From CAYLPJ01 sp964385465 (GTDB lineage: Bacteria; Planctomycetota; Phycisphaerae; SM23-33), in the NCBI GenBank assembly GCA_964385465.1, contig CAYLPJ010000020.1:26967-90966 (forward strand): 64,000 bases of DNA. The letters run 5' to 3'. The position numbers and the translations under genes are program-made. The notes under the pieces are model-generated. The model made no database searches, was not told the origin of the DNA, and saw only the letters and a list, made by a program, of their open reading frames with translations. Below are positions 1-8,035 of the stretch, piece by piece. Position 1 is the stretch's first letter. Each line of letters starts with the position of its first letter.

Positions 1-850
1 GGACGTGGTAGGGGATCGTTTCGTCCGCCGGGGGGGTGAGCCCGTAGAAGCCAAAGCCGTCGGGGAACGTGAGGCTCAGCTCCAGGGACCGCCGCATCTC
101 GCCGTCGTCGGTGCCGACCTCCTCGGGGAAGTCCGCGACGACATCGAGCTTGCCGCGGGCGCGGTTCCACGGGCTCGGCCGCCATTCACCGGGGAGATTC
201 ATGTCGCTGTAGACCCTCTCGGCGCCGGGGAGCTTCACGCGCGGCAGCGGCTTGTAGACCCTCTTCCCGGCGGCGTCGGGGTCGGCGGGAACCTTGGCCT
301 TCGGGTCCACCTCGACGGTCAGCCGGGCCAGATATGCCGTCACGTCGGCCGGGTCGGCGACGCCCCAGTCGTGAAACGTGATGCCCTTGAGCGTCAGCGG
401 TTGGGGCCAGTTGCGCGGGATGGCAAATGTCCGCTTCTGCCAGCGGCGCGAGTCCAGCCGGCCGAGGTCTATCTTGTGTTCGTCGCCCTTGGCGTCCCGG
501 AACAGCGCCAGGACGTAGTGGCGCGTCCCGGCGCCCTTGAGCCACACGTGCCCGCCGAGTACCCGCCGGTCGATCGGCTCGTTGGCGTCGTTCGGCAGGA
601 GGTTGACGAAATGGAACCCCCCGCCGCCGGGGAACCGCACCTTCACGCCCAGCGCGCGGGCGGGGGCCTTTCCCGCAAGCTGCGGCGGCGACTCCGGCCG
701 AACCGCGATCCGGGCCTTCGCCTTCGACCACCTCGATACCTTCCACGAGCCCTCGGGGGCGAAGTCGCTCAGCAGGCGCGTCTCGCCTGCCGAGGCCAGG
801 CCGGCCGCCAGAAAAATGCTCGCCAACGCATATGTGCCCGTGCGGTTCAT
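1..850 (-). CDS. Secreted protein of unknown function, 3' end beyond window
   Basis: The reading frame is open from an ATG at 850 down to the left edge (283 codons visible, no stop), so the C-terminus lies outside the window. A GGAGAG Shine-Dalgarno sits directly upstream of the ATG. Residues 1-22 form a signal peptide (MNRTGTYALASIFLAAGLASA), so the product is exported. The following region (LLSDFAPEGSWKVSRW, then a run ending in GGGGFHFVNLLPN, and TFHDWGVADPADVTAYLARL) looks like a beta-sandwich of the carbohydrate-binding type often found at the front of planctomycete glycan-active proteins. No catalytic motif is visible in this part. It diverges from the EF-hand gene at 1037. Coding status is well supported; function is not. 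Confidence 0.75.
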   Translation of the reverse strand, partial: MNRTGTYALASIFLAAGLASAGETRLLSDFAPEGSWKVSRWSKAKARIAVRPESPPQLAGKAPARALGVKVRFPGGGGFHFVNLLPNDANEPIDRRVLGGHVWLKGAGTRHYVLALFRDAKGDEHKIDLGRLDSRRWQKRTFAIPRNWPQPLTLKGITFHDWGVADPADVTAYLARLTVEVDPKAKVPADPDAAGKRVYKPLPRVKLPGAERVYSDMNLPGEWRPSPWNRARGKLDVVADFPEEVGTDDGEMRRSLELSLTFPDGFGFYGLTPPADETIPYHV

Positions 851-1036
851 CTTGCTCTCCGGCCCCCCGGTTCTCGAGGACGGTGTCATTCTATCGGCCG
901 CAGCGTTCCTTCGCACGGCCGCCGGCCGCCGTTGACTCGGGAAAAGTCTTCCGCAAGTCCGTGCGGCGGAGTAAGATGGAGCGGTTGGCGTCCCTTTCGG
1001 GGCGCCGGGGTGTTTGCCCCGCATAAGGAGCAAGCC

Positions 1037-2323
1037 ATGCATGCCGTAACGCAAAGCATCTCTGTTGCGGTGATCGGGGTCCTCTCGCTTGCGGGTGCGG
1101 TCCGCGCCGAGCCGGCCGAGGCATCGGCGGCGACAACGCGACCGTCGCCTCCGCCGGACGTCGCCCGCGACGCGGTGGATCCGTACAATCCCGCCGGCGA
1201 GCGCGGCCGGTTCTTCAAGGCCGCCGGAGTGGACAACGAGCTGGACGCCAACGAGTTCGCCGCCGACCGCAAGCGTGACGGCGGTCTGATCCGGGCCTTC
1301 GACCGGTGGGACGCCGCGGCGGGGTTCGACAAGGACGGCAACAAGACGCTGGACTGGTTCGAATTCGACGCCTACCGCCGCGACCTCCGCGGGCGCGTGA
1401 TGAAGGCCTACGACGCCGACAAGGACGGGCGGCTGCGGCGCCGCGAGCGGACGGAGGCCAATACCGCCCTGGCGGCGGGCAAGGTCCCCGCGGCGCCGAA
1501 GTCGAAGCGGCCGACGGGCGCGCCCGCGGGGTCCGACGTCGCACAGCGCCGGGCGGCGTGGCGCGAGCGGATGCGCCGGGCCATGGAGCGGCGGTACGAC
1601 GCCGACGGGGACGGGCAGCTCAACGAGCAGGAGACGGCGGCCATGGAAGCCGCACGCGCCGAGCGCGAGCAGCGCCTCGCCCGCTACCGCGAGCAGGCCG
1701 AGCAGCGCCGCCGCCAACGCGTCGCCGAGTACGACACCGACGGCGACGGACAGCTCAACGACGAGGAACGCCGCGCCATGGTCGAGCAGATGCGCCGCCG
1801 GTACATGCTCCGCCGCTACGACGCCGACAGGGACGGGCAGCTCGACGCCGAGGAGCAGGCCGCCATGGAGGCCGCCCGCGCCCGCCGGGAGCAGCGGATG
1901 GCCGAGTACCGCCGCCGCGCGGCCGATCGCCGCCGCGAGTTGGAGGCCGAGTACGACGCCGACGGCGACGGCGAGCTCAACGACGACGAGCGAACCGCGA
2001 TGCGCGAGGGCCTGCGCGAGCGCTACCGCCGCCGCGCCGCGGCCATGCGGCAGCGGATGGGCGAGATGCGGACCGAGGCCGACGCCGACGGGGACGGCGA
2101 GACCACGCGGGAGGAGTGGGGCGAGTACTGGCGGGACCTCCGCGACCGCTACGACTCCGACAAGGACGGGCGGCTGGACGGTGACGAACGCCGCGAGATG
2201 ATGCGCGAGCTCTACGGCGGCGACGGCGGCGGGGGCATGACGCGCGTCATCCGCAGCGAGGACGGTCGCTCGACGGTGGTGGTGCACACGATCGGCGCCG
2301 GCGGGCGCGAGGGCGACGAGTAG
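1037..2323 (+). CDS. Secreted multi-EF-hand calcium-binding protein
   Basis: 428 residues. The ATG at 1037 was chosen because AAGGAG lies 6-11 bases upstream and the first 24 residues are a clean signal peptide ending AGAVRAEP; the frame is open further upstream but has no such features. Eight Ca2+-loop motifs are visible: DKDGNKTLDWFE, DADKDGRLRRRE, DADGDGQLNEQE, DTDGDGQLNDEE, DADRDGQLDAEE, DADGDGELNDDE, DADGDGETTREE and DSDKDGRLDGDE. They are separated by very Arg/Glu-rich helical linkers. Loops 3-6 come from an internal 74-codon duplication. EF-hand proteins of this kind are common in the planctomycete periplasm, but the role here is unknown. The downstream gene has its own promoter, so this is probably monocistronic. 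Confidence 0.9.
   Translation: MHAVTQSISVAVIGVLSLAGAVRAEPAEASAATTRPSPPPDVARDAVDPYNPAGERGRFFKAAGVDNELDANEFAADRKRDGGLIRAFDRWDAAAGFDKDGNKTLDWFEFDAYRRDLRGRVMKAYDADKDGRLRRRERTEANTALAAGKVPAAPKSKRPTGAPAGSDVAQRRAAWRERMRRAMERRYDADGDGQLNEQETAAMEAARAEREQRLARYREQAEQRRRQRVAEYDTDGDGQLNDEERRAMVEQMRRRYMLRRYDADRDGQLDAEEQAAMEAARARREQRMAEYRRRAADRRRELEAEYDADGDGELNDDERTAMREGLRERYRRRAAAMRQRMGEMRTEADADGDGETTREEWGEYWRDLRDRYDSDKDGRLDGDERREMMRELYGGDGGGGMTRVIRSEDGRSTVVVHTIGAGGREGDE
1589..2032 (+). repeat. Two tandem 222-bp (74-codon) EF-hand repeat units
   Basis: Unit 1 (1589-1810) and unit 2 (1811-2032) both begin RRYDAD.DGQL and each encodes two EF-hand loops separated by an Arg/Glu-rich helix (MEAARAEREQRLARYR versus MEAARARREQRMAEYR). 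The period is exactly 74 codons, so this is an in-frame tandem duplication of a two-EF-hand block inside the secreted calcium-binding protein. Confidence 0.85.
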
Positions 2324-2338
2324 CGTCGCGCCGCCGGT

Positions 2339-2367
2339 TTGACCGGGGCACGCCGGGCCGCTAGAAT
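2339..2367 (+). promoter_or_regulatory. Sigma-70-type promoter for the MBL/beta-CASP gene
   Basis: TTGACC (2339-2344), a 17-base spacer and TAGAAT (2362-2367). The start codon at 2401 is about 27 bases downstream of the expected transcription start. The boxes lie in the short gap after the EF-hand gene, which argues for an independent transcription start here. Confidence 0.6.
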
Positions 2368-2400
2368 CCGGGCTTTCCTACGTTCCCGGAAAGGCCGTCC

Positions 2401-3807
2401 ATGCAGATCAAGATCACCTTCCTCGGCGCGGCGCAGAACGTGACGGGCTCCCGGTTCCTCGTCGAGGCCAACGCCTCTCGCGTGCTGGTGGACTGCGGGC
2501 TCTACCAGGAGCGGCAGTTCGCCGACCGCAACTGGGACCCGTTCCCCTTCCCGCCGAAGGACATCGACGCCGTCCTTCTCACCCACGCACACCTCGACCA
2601 CTGCGGGCTGCTGCCCAAGCTCGTCCGCGAGGGATTCGACGGGAAGGTCTACTGCACGGCCCCCACGGCCGAGATCGCGCGGATCATCCTGCTGGACTCC
2701 GCCCACATCCAGGAGGAGGACGTGCGGTACAAGCGGCGTCGCCACCGCAAGCAGAACCGCGAGAGCCGGTATCCCTACCGCCCGCTGTACACGACGGAGG
2801 ACGCCGAGGCGGTCGCCCCGCACTTCGCCCGCGTGAAGTACCTCGAGCCGGCGGACGTGGCCGAGGGCATGACGGCGGTTTTCCACGACGCCGGGCACGT
2901 GTTCGGCTCGTCGATGATCCGCCTGAGCGTCCGCACCGACGGCGAGACGCGGACGATCCTCTTCTCCGGGGACGTCGGGCGGTGGGACCAGCCGATCCTC
3001 GAGGACCCCTCGGTCTTCAAGCAGGCCGACTACGTCCTCGTCGAGAGCACCTACGGCGACCGCGTGCACACCGAGACCGAGGACGCCCGCGACGGCCTCG
3101 CCGAGGCGATCAACCTCACCGAGGACGCCGGCGGGAACGTCGTCGTCCCCTGCTTCGCCCTGGAGCGCTCGCAGAACATCCTCTATTACCTCAGCGAGCT
3201 GCTCCACGAGGACCGCATCCCGCACCTGGCCGTCTTCCTCGACAGCCCGATGGCCATCCGCATCACCGACGTCTTCCGCGGGCATCCGGAGATCTACGAC
3301 GAGGAGATGGTCGCCCGCATGGAGCGCGAGGCATCGCCCTTCGCCTTCCCGGGCCTCCAGATGACCCGCACGGCCGAGGAGTCCAAGGCGATCAACCACA
3401 TCCGCGGGACGGTGGTCATCCTCGCCGGGTCGGGGATGTGCACGGGCGGTCGGATCAAGCATCACCTCAAGAACAACATCACGCGCCCCGAGAGCACGAT
3501 CCTGTTCGTGGGCTACCAGGCCAAGGGCACGCTGGGGCGTCACATCGTCAGCGGGGCGCGGGAGGTCCGCATCCACGGGCAGACGTTCCCCGTGCGGGCG
3601 CGGATCGCGCGGGTGCACGGCTTCAGCGCCCACGCCGACCGCGACGAGCTGTGGCGGTGGCTGAGCAGCCTGCGCTGCTCGCCGCGCGGCGTGTTCGTCG
3701 TTCACGGCGAGGCCGAGAGCGCCAACGCCTTCGGCGAGTTCCTCCAGGACAAGTGCGACTGGAAGGTCCACGTGCCGGGTTACCAGGAGACGGTCGTGCT
3801 GGACTGA
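2401..3807 (+). CDS. MBL-fold beta-CASP ribonuclease-like metallohydrolase
   Basis: 468 residues, the usual size for bacterial MBL/beta-CASP/RMMBL proteins related to CPSF73/Ysh1. The zinc-binding motif HAHLDH is at residues 62-67; further metal-ligand regions are DAGHVFGSS (about 160) and SGDVGR (about 190). The beta-CASP part carries SGMCTGGRIKHHL, and the RNA-specificity domain has GFSAHADRDEL near residue 405. The family hydrolyses phosphodiester bonds in RNA, sometimes DNA, in the cytoplasm; no signal peptide is present. GGAAAGG precedes the ATG. The next gene follows after 39 bases, so co-transcription with the membrane protein and phosphatase is likely. Family assignment is firm; the natural substrate is unknown. 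Confidence 0.92.
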   Translation: MQIKITFLGAAQNVTGSRFLVEANASRVLVDCGLYQERQFADRNWDPFPFPPKDIDAVLLTHAHLDHCGLLPKLVREGFDGKVYCTAPTAEIARIILLDSAHIQEEDVRYKRRRHRKQNRESRYPYRPLYTTEDAEAVAPHFARVKYLEPADVAEGMTAVFHDAGHVFGSSMIRLSVRTDGETRTILFSGDVGRWDQPILEDPSVFKQADYVLVESTYGDRVHTETEDARDGLAEAINLTEDAGGNVVVPCFALERSQNILYYLSELLHEDRIPHLAVFLDSPMAIRITDVFRGHPEIYDEEMVARMEREASPFAFPGLQMTRTAEESKAINHIRGTVVILAGSGMCTGGRIKHHLKNNITRPESTILFVGYQAKGTLGRHIVSGAREVRIHGQTFPVRARIARVHGFSAHADRDELWRWLSSLRCSPRGVFVVHGEAESANAFGEFLQDKCDWKVHVPGYQETVVLD

Positions 3808-3846
3808 CCGCGCCGGGCCCGGCGGTCCTCAAGCGGCGGAAGGGAT

Positions 3847-6015
3847 ATGGCGGAACCTCACGTCACGACGTTCCGGCGGTACGGGCGGTCGTGCCAGATG
3901 CGGATCGCCTCGGCGGGGGACCTCCGCCTCGCGGCGGAGCTGGACGAGGCCCACTGGGCCGCCAACGGCGCGCCGGTGGCCAGCTTCCACGCCGATGCGA
4001 CGTTCCTGGCGCTGCTGGACAGCGACCGCGACGGGCGGATCCTCTGCGGGGAGGTCTCCGACGCGGTCCGCTGGCTGTTGGCCACGCTGGCGACGACCGA
4101 CGGCGTGGACGAGCGGCGGGCGAGCGTTCGCATCGAGGACGTATCGAGGGAGACCGGCGACGGGCAGCGCATCCGGCAGTCCCTCGGGCGGATGCTCGAG
4201 CGGCTGGGCCTCGATGCCGGCGAGGCGCTCTCGCTGGACCGCGTGCGGGAGATCAAGGCGCAGGTCGAGAGCAAGCCCGTCAGCGAGGCCGGCGTCGTCC
4301 TGCCCGCCGCGGCGGAGAGCGAGGGTGTCCGGCAGTTCCTCCAGGACGTCATTGCCGCCGTCGGCCCGGCCGAGCACCCATCCGGCCAGCCGGGCGTGGG
4401 GGCCGAGCAGCTCCGGGGGTTCCTGACCGCCGCGGCCGAGGCGGTGGCCTGGCATGACCGCGGGCGCGTGCCCGAGGGCGTCGAGGCCACCGACGTGATG
4501 CCCCTCGGCGATCGGACGCCCGAGGCGTACGCCGTCCTGGCCGAGCTGCGGCCGAAGCTGGACCAGTACTTCGCCCAGTGCGAGGCCCTGGCGCTGGACG
4601 AGCGTTTCGCCGCCCGGATGGGCTGGACGGACGGCGAGCTGGGCGAGACCGACTTCGACGATCCATCCGCCATCGAGCGGGTGCTTCGAGCGGCCCCGCT
4701 GGCCCGGGCCCGCGCCGACCGCACGCTGCGGCTGGACGAACCGGTCAACCCCTTCTACGCCGAGCTGCTGGGGCGTTTCCGCCGCGACGTGGCCGCCGGG
4801 GCGCTGGGCGAGAGCCCTGACGCGATCACCGCGCGACAGTGGCGGGACGTCCGCGCGTTCTTCGCAGCCCACCAGGCGTGGGCCGAGGCCCGCCCGCCAC
4901 AGGCCGTCCTCGCGCTGGGGATCGACCGGCTGCGCGATGCGCTGGACGCCCGCTACGCCGGGGCCGTCGAGGAGCTCATCGCCGAGAGCCGCCGCACCGC
5001 CTTCGACCTCGACAGCATCCGCCTGACCGAGAAGCTGCTGCTCTACCAGGCCGGACTGCTGGACCTGGCCAACAACTTCGTCAGCTTCCCGCACCTCTAC
5101 GACCCCGCCGGGCGGGCGATGTTCGAGGAGGGCACGCTGGTCATGGACGGGCGGCGGTTCGACCTCGCCGTCCGCGTTCCGGACCGCAAGCTTCACGCCG
5201 AGATCGCCCGCACCTCCAACATGTGCCTGCTCTACGTCGAAGTTACCCCCCGCGATGGCCGCGGGGCCTACGAGGTCGCCGTGCCGGTCACCAGCGGGGG
5301 GATCGGCAACCTCTGCGTGCACAAGCATGGCGTCTTTCAGGCCGCCCGCGGCCGGGAGTGCGACGCCCGCGTCGTCCAGATCATCGACAACCCGATCAGC
5401 CTTCTGGAGGCCGTCGCCGCGCCGTGGCGGCGGCTGGGAAGGCTCATCACAGGCAAGGTCGAGAGCCTCACCGCCCAGGCCGAGAAGCGCCTCGATCAGC
5501 AGGTCGGCGGGGCGCTGGACCGGGTGACCTCCTCGCCGCCGACCGCGGCGACACCGCAGCGCGGCTCCACGGGCGGGATGCTCATGGGCCTCGGCGTGGC
5601 GGGGGCGGCGGTCGGCTCGGCGCTGGCGTACATCGCCTCGACGCTGTCGGAGAAGCCCGTCGCCGTGCTGATCGGGCTGCTGGGGGCGGTGCTGCTGGTG
5701 GCGCTGCCCAGTTCGCTGATTGCCTGGCTGAAGCTCCGCCGCCGCGACCTCAGCGCGATCCTCGAGGGCTCCGGCTGGGGGATCAACGCCAGGATGCGCC
5801 TGACCCGCGCGCAGAGCCGGACCTTCACCCGCCGCCCGGCGTATCCAAGACACAGCCGGGGGACGCGCCGCGTGCCCTGGGGGTGGATCGTCGCGGCCGT
5901 CATCCTGCTGGCGCTGCTGGGCGGCGGGGGCGAGTGGGTGCGGCGCCGGCTGCGGGACCGGTCGGCCCCGCCGGCGACCGCCCCTGCCCGGGCGCCCCAG
6001 GCCCCCGCAAAGTAA
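3847..6015 (+). CDS. Uncharacterised conserved protein, C-terminal membrane anchor
   Basis: 722 residues with no signal peptide. Near residues 57-68 is an EF-hand-like loop (DSDRDGRILCGE). The central 450 residues are soluble and mostly helical with no motif I can name. Residues about 575-600 and 610-635 form a hydrophobic pair followed by SSLIAWLKLRRRDLSAILEG and then GWGINARMRL, and a third hydrophobic segment (GWIVAAVILLALLGGGG) is near the end. From memory, this C-terminal pattern matches a widespread hypothetical family in Bacteroidota and Planctomycetota; I cannot name it. It sits 39 bases after the beta-CASP gene and 20 bases before the SpoIIE-type phosphatase, so a shared transcript is likely. 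The start at 3847 has GGAAGG close upstream; an ATG at 3898 is possible. Confidence 0.8.
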   Translation: MAEPHVTTFRRYGRSCQMRIASAGDLRLAAELDEAHWAANGAPVASFHADATFLALLDSDRDGRILCGEVSDAVRWLLATLATTDGVDERRASVRIEDVSRETGDGQRIRQSLGRMLERLGLDAGEALSLDRVREIKAQVESKPVSEAGVVLPAAAESEGVRQFLQDVIAAVGPAEHPSGQPGVGAEQLRGFLTAAAEAVAWHDRGRVPEGVEATDVMPLGDRTPEAYAVLAELRPKLDQYFAQCEALALDERFAARMGWTDGELGETDFDDPSAIERVLRAAPLARARADRTLRLDEPVNPFYAELLGRFRRDVAAGALGESPDAITARQWRDVRAFFAAHQAWAEARPPQAVLALGIDRLRDALDARYAGAVEELIAESRRTAFDLDSIRLTEKLLLYQAGLLDLANNFVSFPHLYDPAGRAMFEEGTLVMDGRRFDLAVRVPDRKLHAEIARTSNMCLLYVEVTPRDGRGAYEVAVPVTSGGIGNLCVHKHGVFQAARGRECDARVVQIIDNPISLLEAVAAPWRRLGRLITGKVESLTAQAEKRLDQQVGGALDRVTSSPPTAATPQRGSTGGMLMGLGVAGAAVGSALAYIASTLSEKPVAVLIGLLGAVLLVALPSSLIAWLKLRRRDLSAILEGSGWGINARMRLTRAQSRTFTRRPAYPRHSRGTRRVPWGWIVAAVILLALLGGGGEWVRRRLRDRSAPPATAPARAPQAPAK

Positions 6016-6035
6016 CCCACACGATGGAGCCTCCC

Positions 6036-6878
6036 ATGCCCGACGCCGACGGCGACCTCCCCGACGTTCACCGCCTCCAGTGCCGCGAGATCTGGGGCGG
6101 CATCGGCGAGACGCGCACGGGGCTGTCCGTGCCCGGGCTGGACATCTGGGTGACCAGCCGGCCCGTGCAGCCGGGCCACCCCGGCGGGGACATTCACTAC
6201 CTCGGCCTTTGCGGGCACGGTCGGCTGTCGCGGCTGGTCGTCGCCGATGTCGCCGGGCACGGCCCGAGCGTCGCGGGCCTGGCAGGCAAGCTCCACGCGC
6301 TGATGAGCCGCCACATGAACACCCCGGACGCCTCCACCCTCGTCCGCGGAATCAACGACGAGTTCGCCCCCCTGGCCGACGAGGGCCAGTTCGCCACCGC
6401 GGTGGTGATGACCTACGACGCCGCGGAGGACCAGATGGTTATCGTCAACGCCGGGCACCTCCCGCCGCTGTGGTACAGCGCGGCCGCGGGGGCGTGGCGC
6501 GAGTTGACCGGCGACCTGCCGGAGGCGGATACGGAAATCGCGAACCTGCCGCTGGGCATCGCGGCGGAGATCGGCTACCACCCGTTCGCGGTGCGGCTGG
6601 GCGTCGGCGACCTGGTCGTGCTGTTCACCGACTCGCTGACGGAGGCCCGCAGACCGGGCGGTGCGTTCCTCGGGCGCGAGGGCCTGTTGGAATGCGTTGG
6701 CGGCCTGGACCCGGCCCGGCCGGGGCGGCTGAATGAGGACCTCATCGCCGCCGTTCGCGCCTGGCAGGGAGGGCGGGACCCCGAGGACGACCTGACGCTG
6801 ATCACCCTCCACCACAACGCCCAGGATCCGCCCGATGTGGAAGAGGGGACCCTCGCGCCAGGGAAACAGAGCCATTGA
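6036..6878 (+). CDS. SpoIIE/RsbU-type PP2C serine phosphatase
   Basis: 280 residues from the ATG at 6036, chosen because GGAG at 6026-6029 is correctly spaced; an in-frame ATG at 6024 has no Shine-Dalgarno. The catalytic domain fills almost the whole protein. Metal-binding and family motifs are HPGGDIHY, VADVAGHGPSVA, NAGHLPPLWY, FTDSLTEA and DDLTLI. SpoIIE-type phosphatases dephosphorylate serine on anti-sigma-factor antagonists or response-type partners. No PAS, HAMP or receiver domain is fused, so input must come from another protein; the membrane-anchored gene just upstream is the obvious candidate (inference). No anti-sigma kinase or STAS gene is in the window. It converges on the nucleoside phosphorylase gene. 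Confidence 0.9.
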   Translation: MPDADGDLPDVHRLQCREIWGGIGETRTGLSVPGLDIWVTSRPVQPGHPGGDIHYLGLCGHGRLSRLVVADVAGHGPSVAGLAGKLHALMSRHMNTPDASTLVRGINDEFAPLADEGQFATAVVMTYDAAEDQMVIVNAGHLPPLWYSAAAGAWRELTGDLPEADTEIANLPLGIAAEIGYHPFAVRLGVGDLVVLFTDSLTEARRPGGAFLGREGLLECVGGLDPARPGRLNEDLIAAVRAWQGGRDPEDDLTLITLHHNAQDPPDVEEGTLAPGKQSH

Positions 6879-6975
6879 GCGGGAGACCGCAGGCGAGTGC
6901 AGGCGTTCCTCGGGACCCGGTAGCGGTGCCCGACCGCCCGGCCTCTCTCCTGTTCCGCCGTCGGCCCGTTCTACG

Positions 6976-6993
6976 GCCCGTTCCGCAACGGGC
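6976..6993. terminator. Hairpin between convergent genes
   Basis: GCCCGTT (6976-6982), loop CCGC, AACGGGC (6987-6993): a perfect 7-bp stem two bases from the phosphorylase stop codon and 98 bases after the phosphatase stop. No T-run follows on either strand, so it is a hairpin-type bidirectional terminator candidate. The right arm overlaps a 13-base sequence shared with the repeat element at 57592. Confidence 0.45.
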
Positions 6994-6995
6994 TG

Positions 6996-7781
6996 CTACG
7001 CGACGGGGGCCGGTTGGAGAATTCGCCCGAGGAGCTCGAGCAGCCAGTTGGTGGTCATGTCGATGGTCTCGGCGGGGGGGTTGAGCCAGTCTTCCCAGCT
7101 ATCGGCGAGTCGGTCGGTGACGCAGCCGATCCAGACGCAGCGTGCCTCGGCGGCGCGTGCGGCGGCGTAGAAGGGGGAGGTCTCCATGTTGATGATGTCG
7201 GCCCCGGCGAAGCGGAGTTGCTCGACCATCGGTCGGGTCTCGCGGTAGAGGGCGTCGACGGTGGCGGCGGTGACGCAGCGGACATCGACCCCGGCGGCTT
7301 CAGCGGCGGCAAGGGCGGCGTCGGTGAGCATGGGGTCGGCGGGCAGGACGTCGCCGGTGTACGCCGCCGTCGTGCCGTCGGTCGGCAGGGCGCGGGAGAC
7401 CAGCACCTGCTGATGCCGCACCAGTTCCGGGGCGATCGCCCCGCAGGCACCGAAGCCCACCAGCGTGCGGACGCCGAGCGTCGCCAGTTCCTCGGCGAGG
7501 ATCGCCGCCTGTGGTCCGCCCCAGATGCAGCGCGTGACCACGCCGACCTGCTGGCCGGCAAAATCCGCCTCGAAGACGTCGGCGTCCGCCGCTTCCTTGC
7601 CGTAGAGCATCTTCCCGGTCACCGGTCGGGCGTCCAGGGCCTCGATCAGGCGGTTCGACCCGTCGGCGTTGCGGAAACAGATGATCCCCGCCGACCACGT
7701 CGTGTCGTTCCCGTCAGGATGCCGTGCCGCCAGCAGCGTCTCCGGCGTGACGTAGCGAAACACGTCCCTGTCGCTTTGCAT
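6996..7781 (-). CDS. Nucleoside phosphorylase (PNP/UDP family)
   Basis: 261 residues from the ATG at 7781, preferred over an upstream in-frame start because GAGGG is spaced correctly and the sequence before it is Arg-rich and unlike the family. Family motifs are GVVTRCIWGGPQAAI, GFGACGAI (phosphate/ribose region) and INMETSPFYAAA, where the Met-Glu pair binds the ribose hydroxyls in purine and uridine phosphorylases. The reaction is phosphorolysis of a nucleoside to base plus ribose-1-phosphate for salvage in the cytoplasm. Substrate (purine, uridine or MTA-like) cannot be told from these motifs. It is divergent from the oxidoreductase at 8036 across an unusually AT-rich spacer. Confidence 0.85.
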   Translation of the reverse strand: MQSDRDVFRYVTPETLLAARHPDGNDTTWSAGIICFRNADGSNRLIEALDARPVTGKMLYGKEAADADVFEADFAGQQVGVVTRCIWGGPQAAILAEELATLGVRTLVGFGACGAIAPELVRHQQVLVSRALPTDGTTAAYTGDVLPADPMLTDAALAAAEAAGVDVRCVTAATVDALYRETRPMVEQLRFAGADIINMETSPFYAAARAAEARCVWIGCVTDRLADSWEDWLNPPAETIDMTTNWLLELLGRILQPAPVA

Positions 7782-7920
7782 GTCCTGCCCTCGTTGTCGG
7801 GTCGCCGGACGGGAACGGGGCCGACCTGCACCGTCTCCGCGAGCCCAAGGCGTGGTCCCAATCTTGTAAGACAAACCTACATATCAAGTTTCGCCAGTGT
7901 TTTAAGAAAATCCTAGTTTT

Positions 7921-7949
7921 TTGACTATTCCGACCGACCCTTCTATTAC
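7921..7949 (+). promoter_or_regulatory. Promoter of the Gfo/Idh/MocA gene, in AT-rich spacer
   Basis: TTGACT (7921-7926), 17-base spacer, TATTAC (7944-7949). Transcription would begin near 7956, leaving about an 80-base leader before the TTG start at 8036 and making the earlier in-frame GTG/ATG region an unlikely start. The surrounding 7861-7935 stretch is markedly AT-rich and holds two small inverted repeats (TTGT-AAG-ACAA at 7864-7874 and TTTT-AAG-AAAA near 7900), possible operator sites. Confidence 0.5.
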
Positions 7950-8035
7950 CGGAAACTCCCGCCATGCCGATGCTGGACCTCCCAGGCGCTTTCGCGCAGA
8001 ATGCACCCGTGCGGTCAGCAACAAGGAGAAGAGCT

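Noticed and set aside
972..977. TAAGAT as -10 box of the EF-hand gene
   Set aside because: No acceptable -35 at 16-18 bases; TTGACT at 932-937 is 34 bases away.
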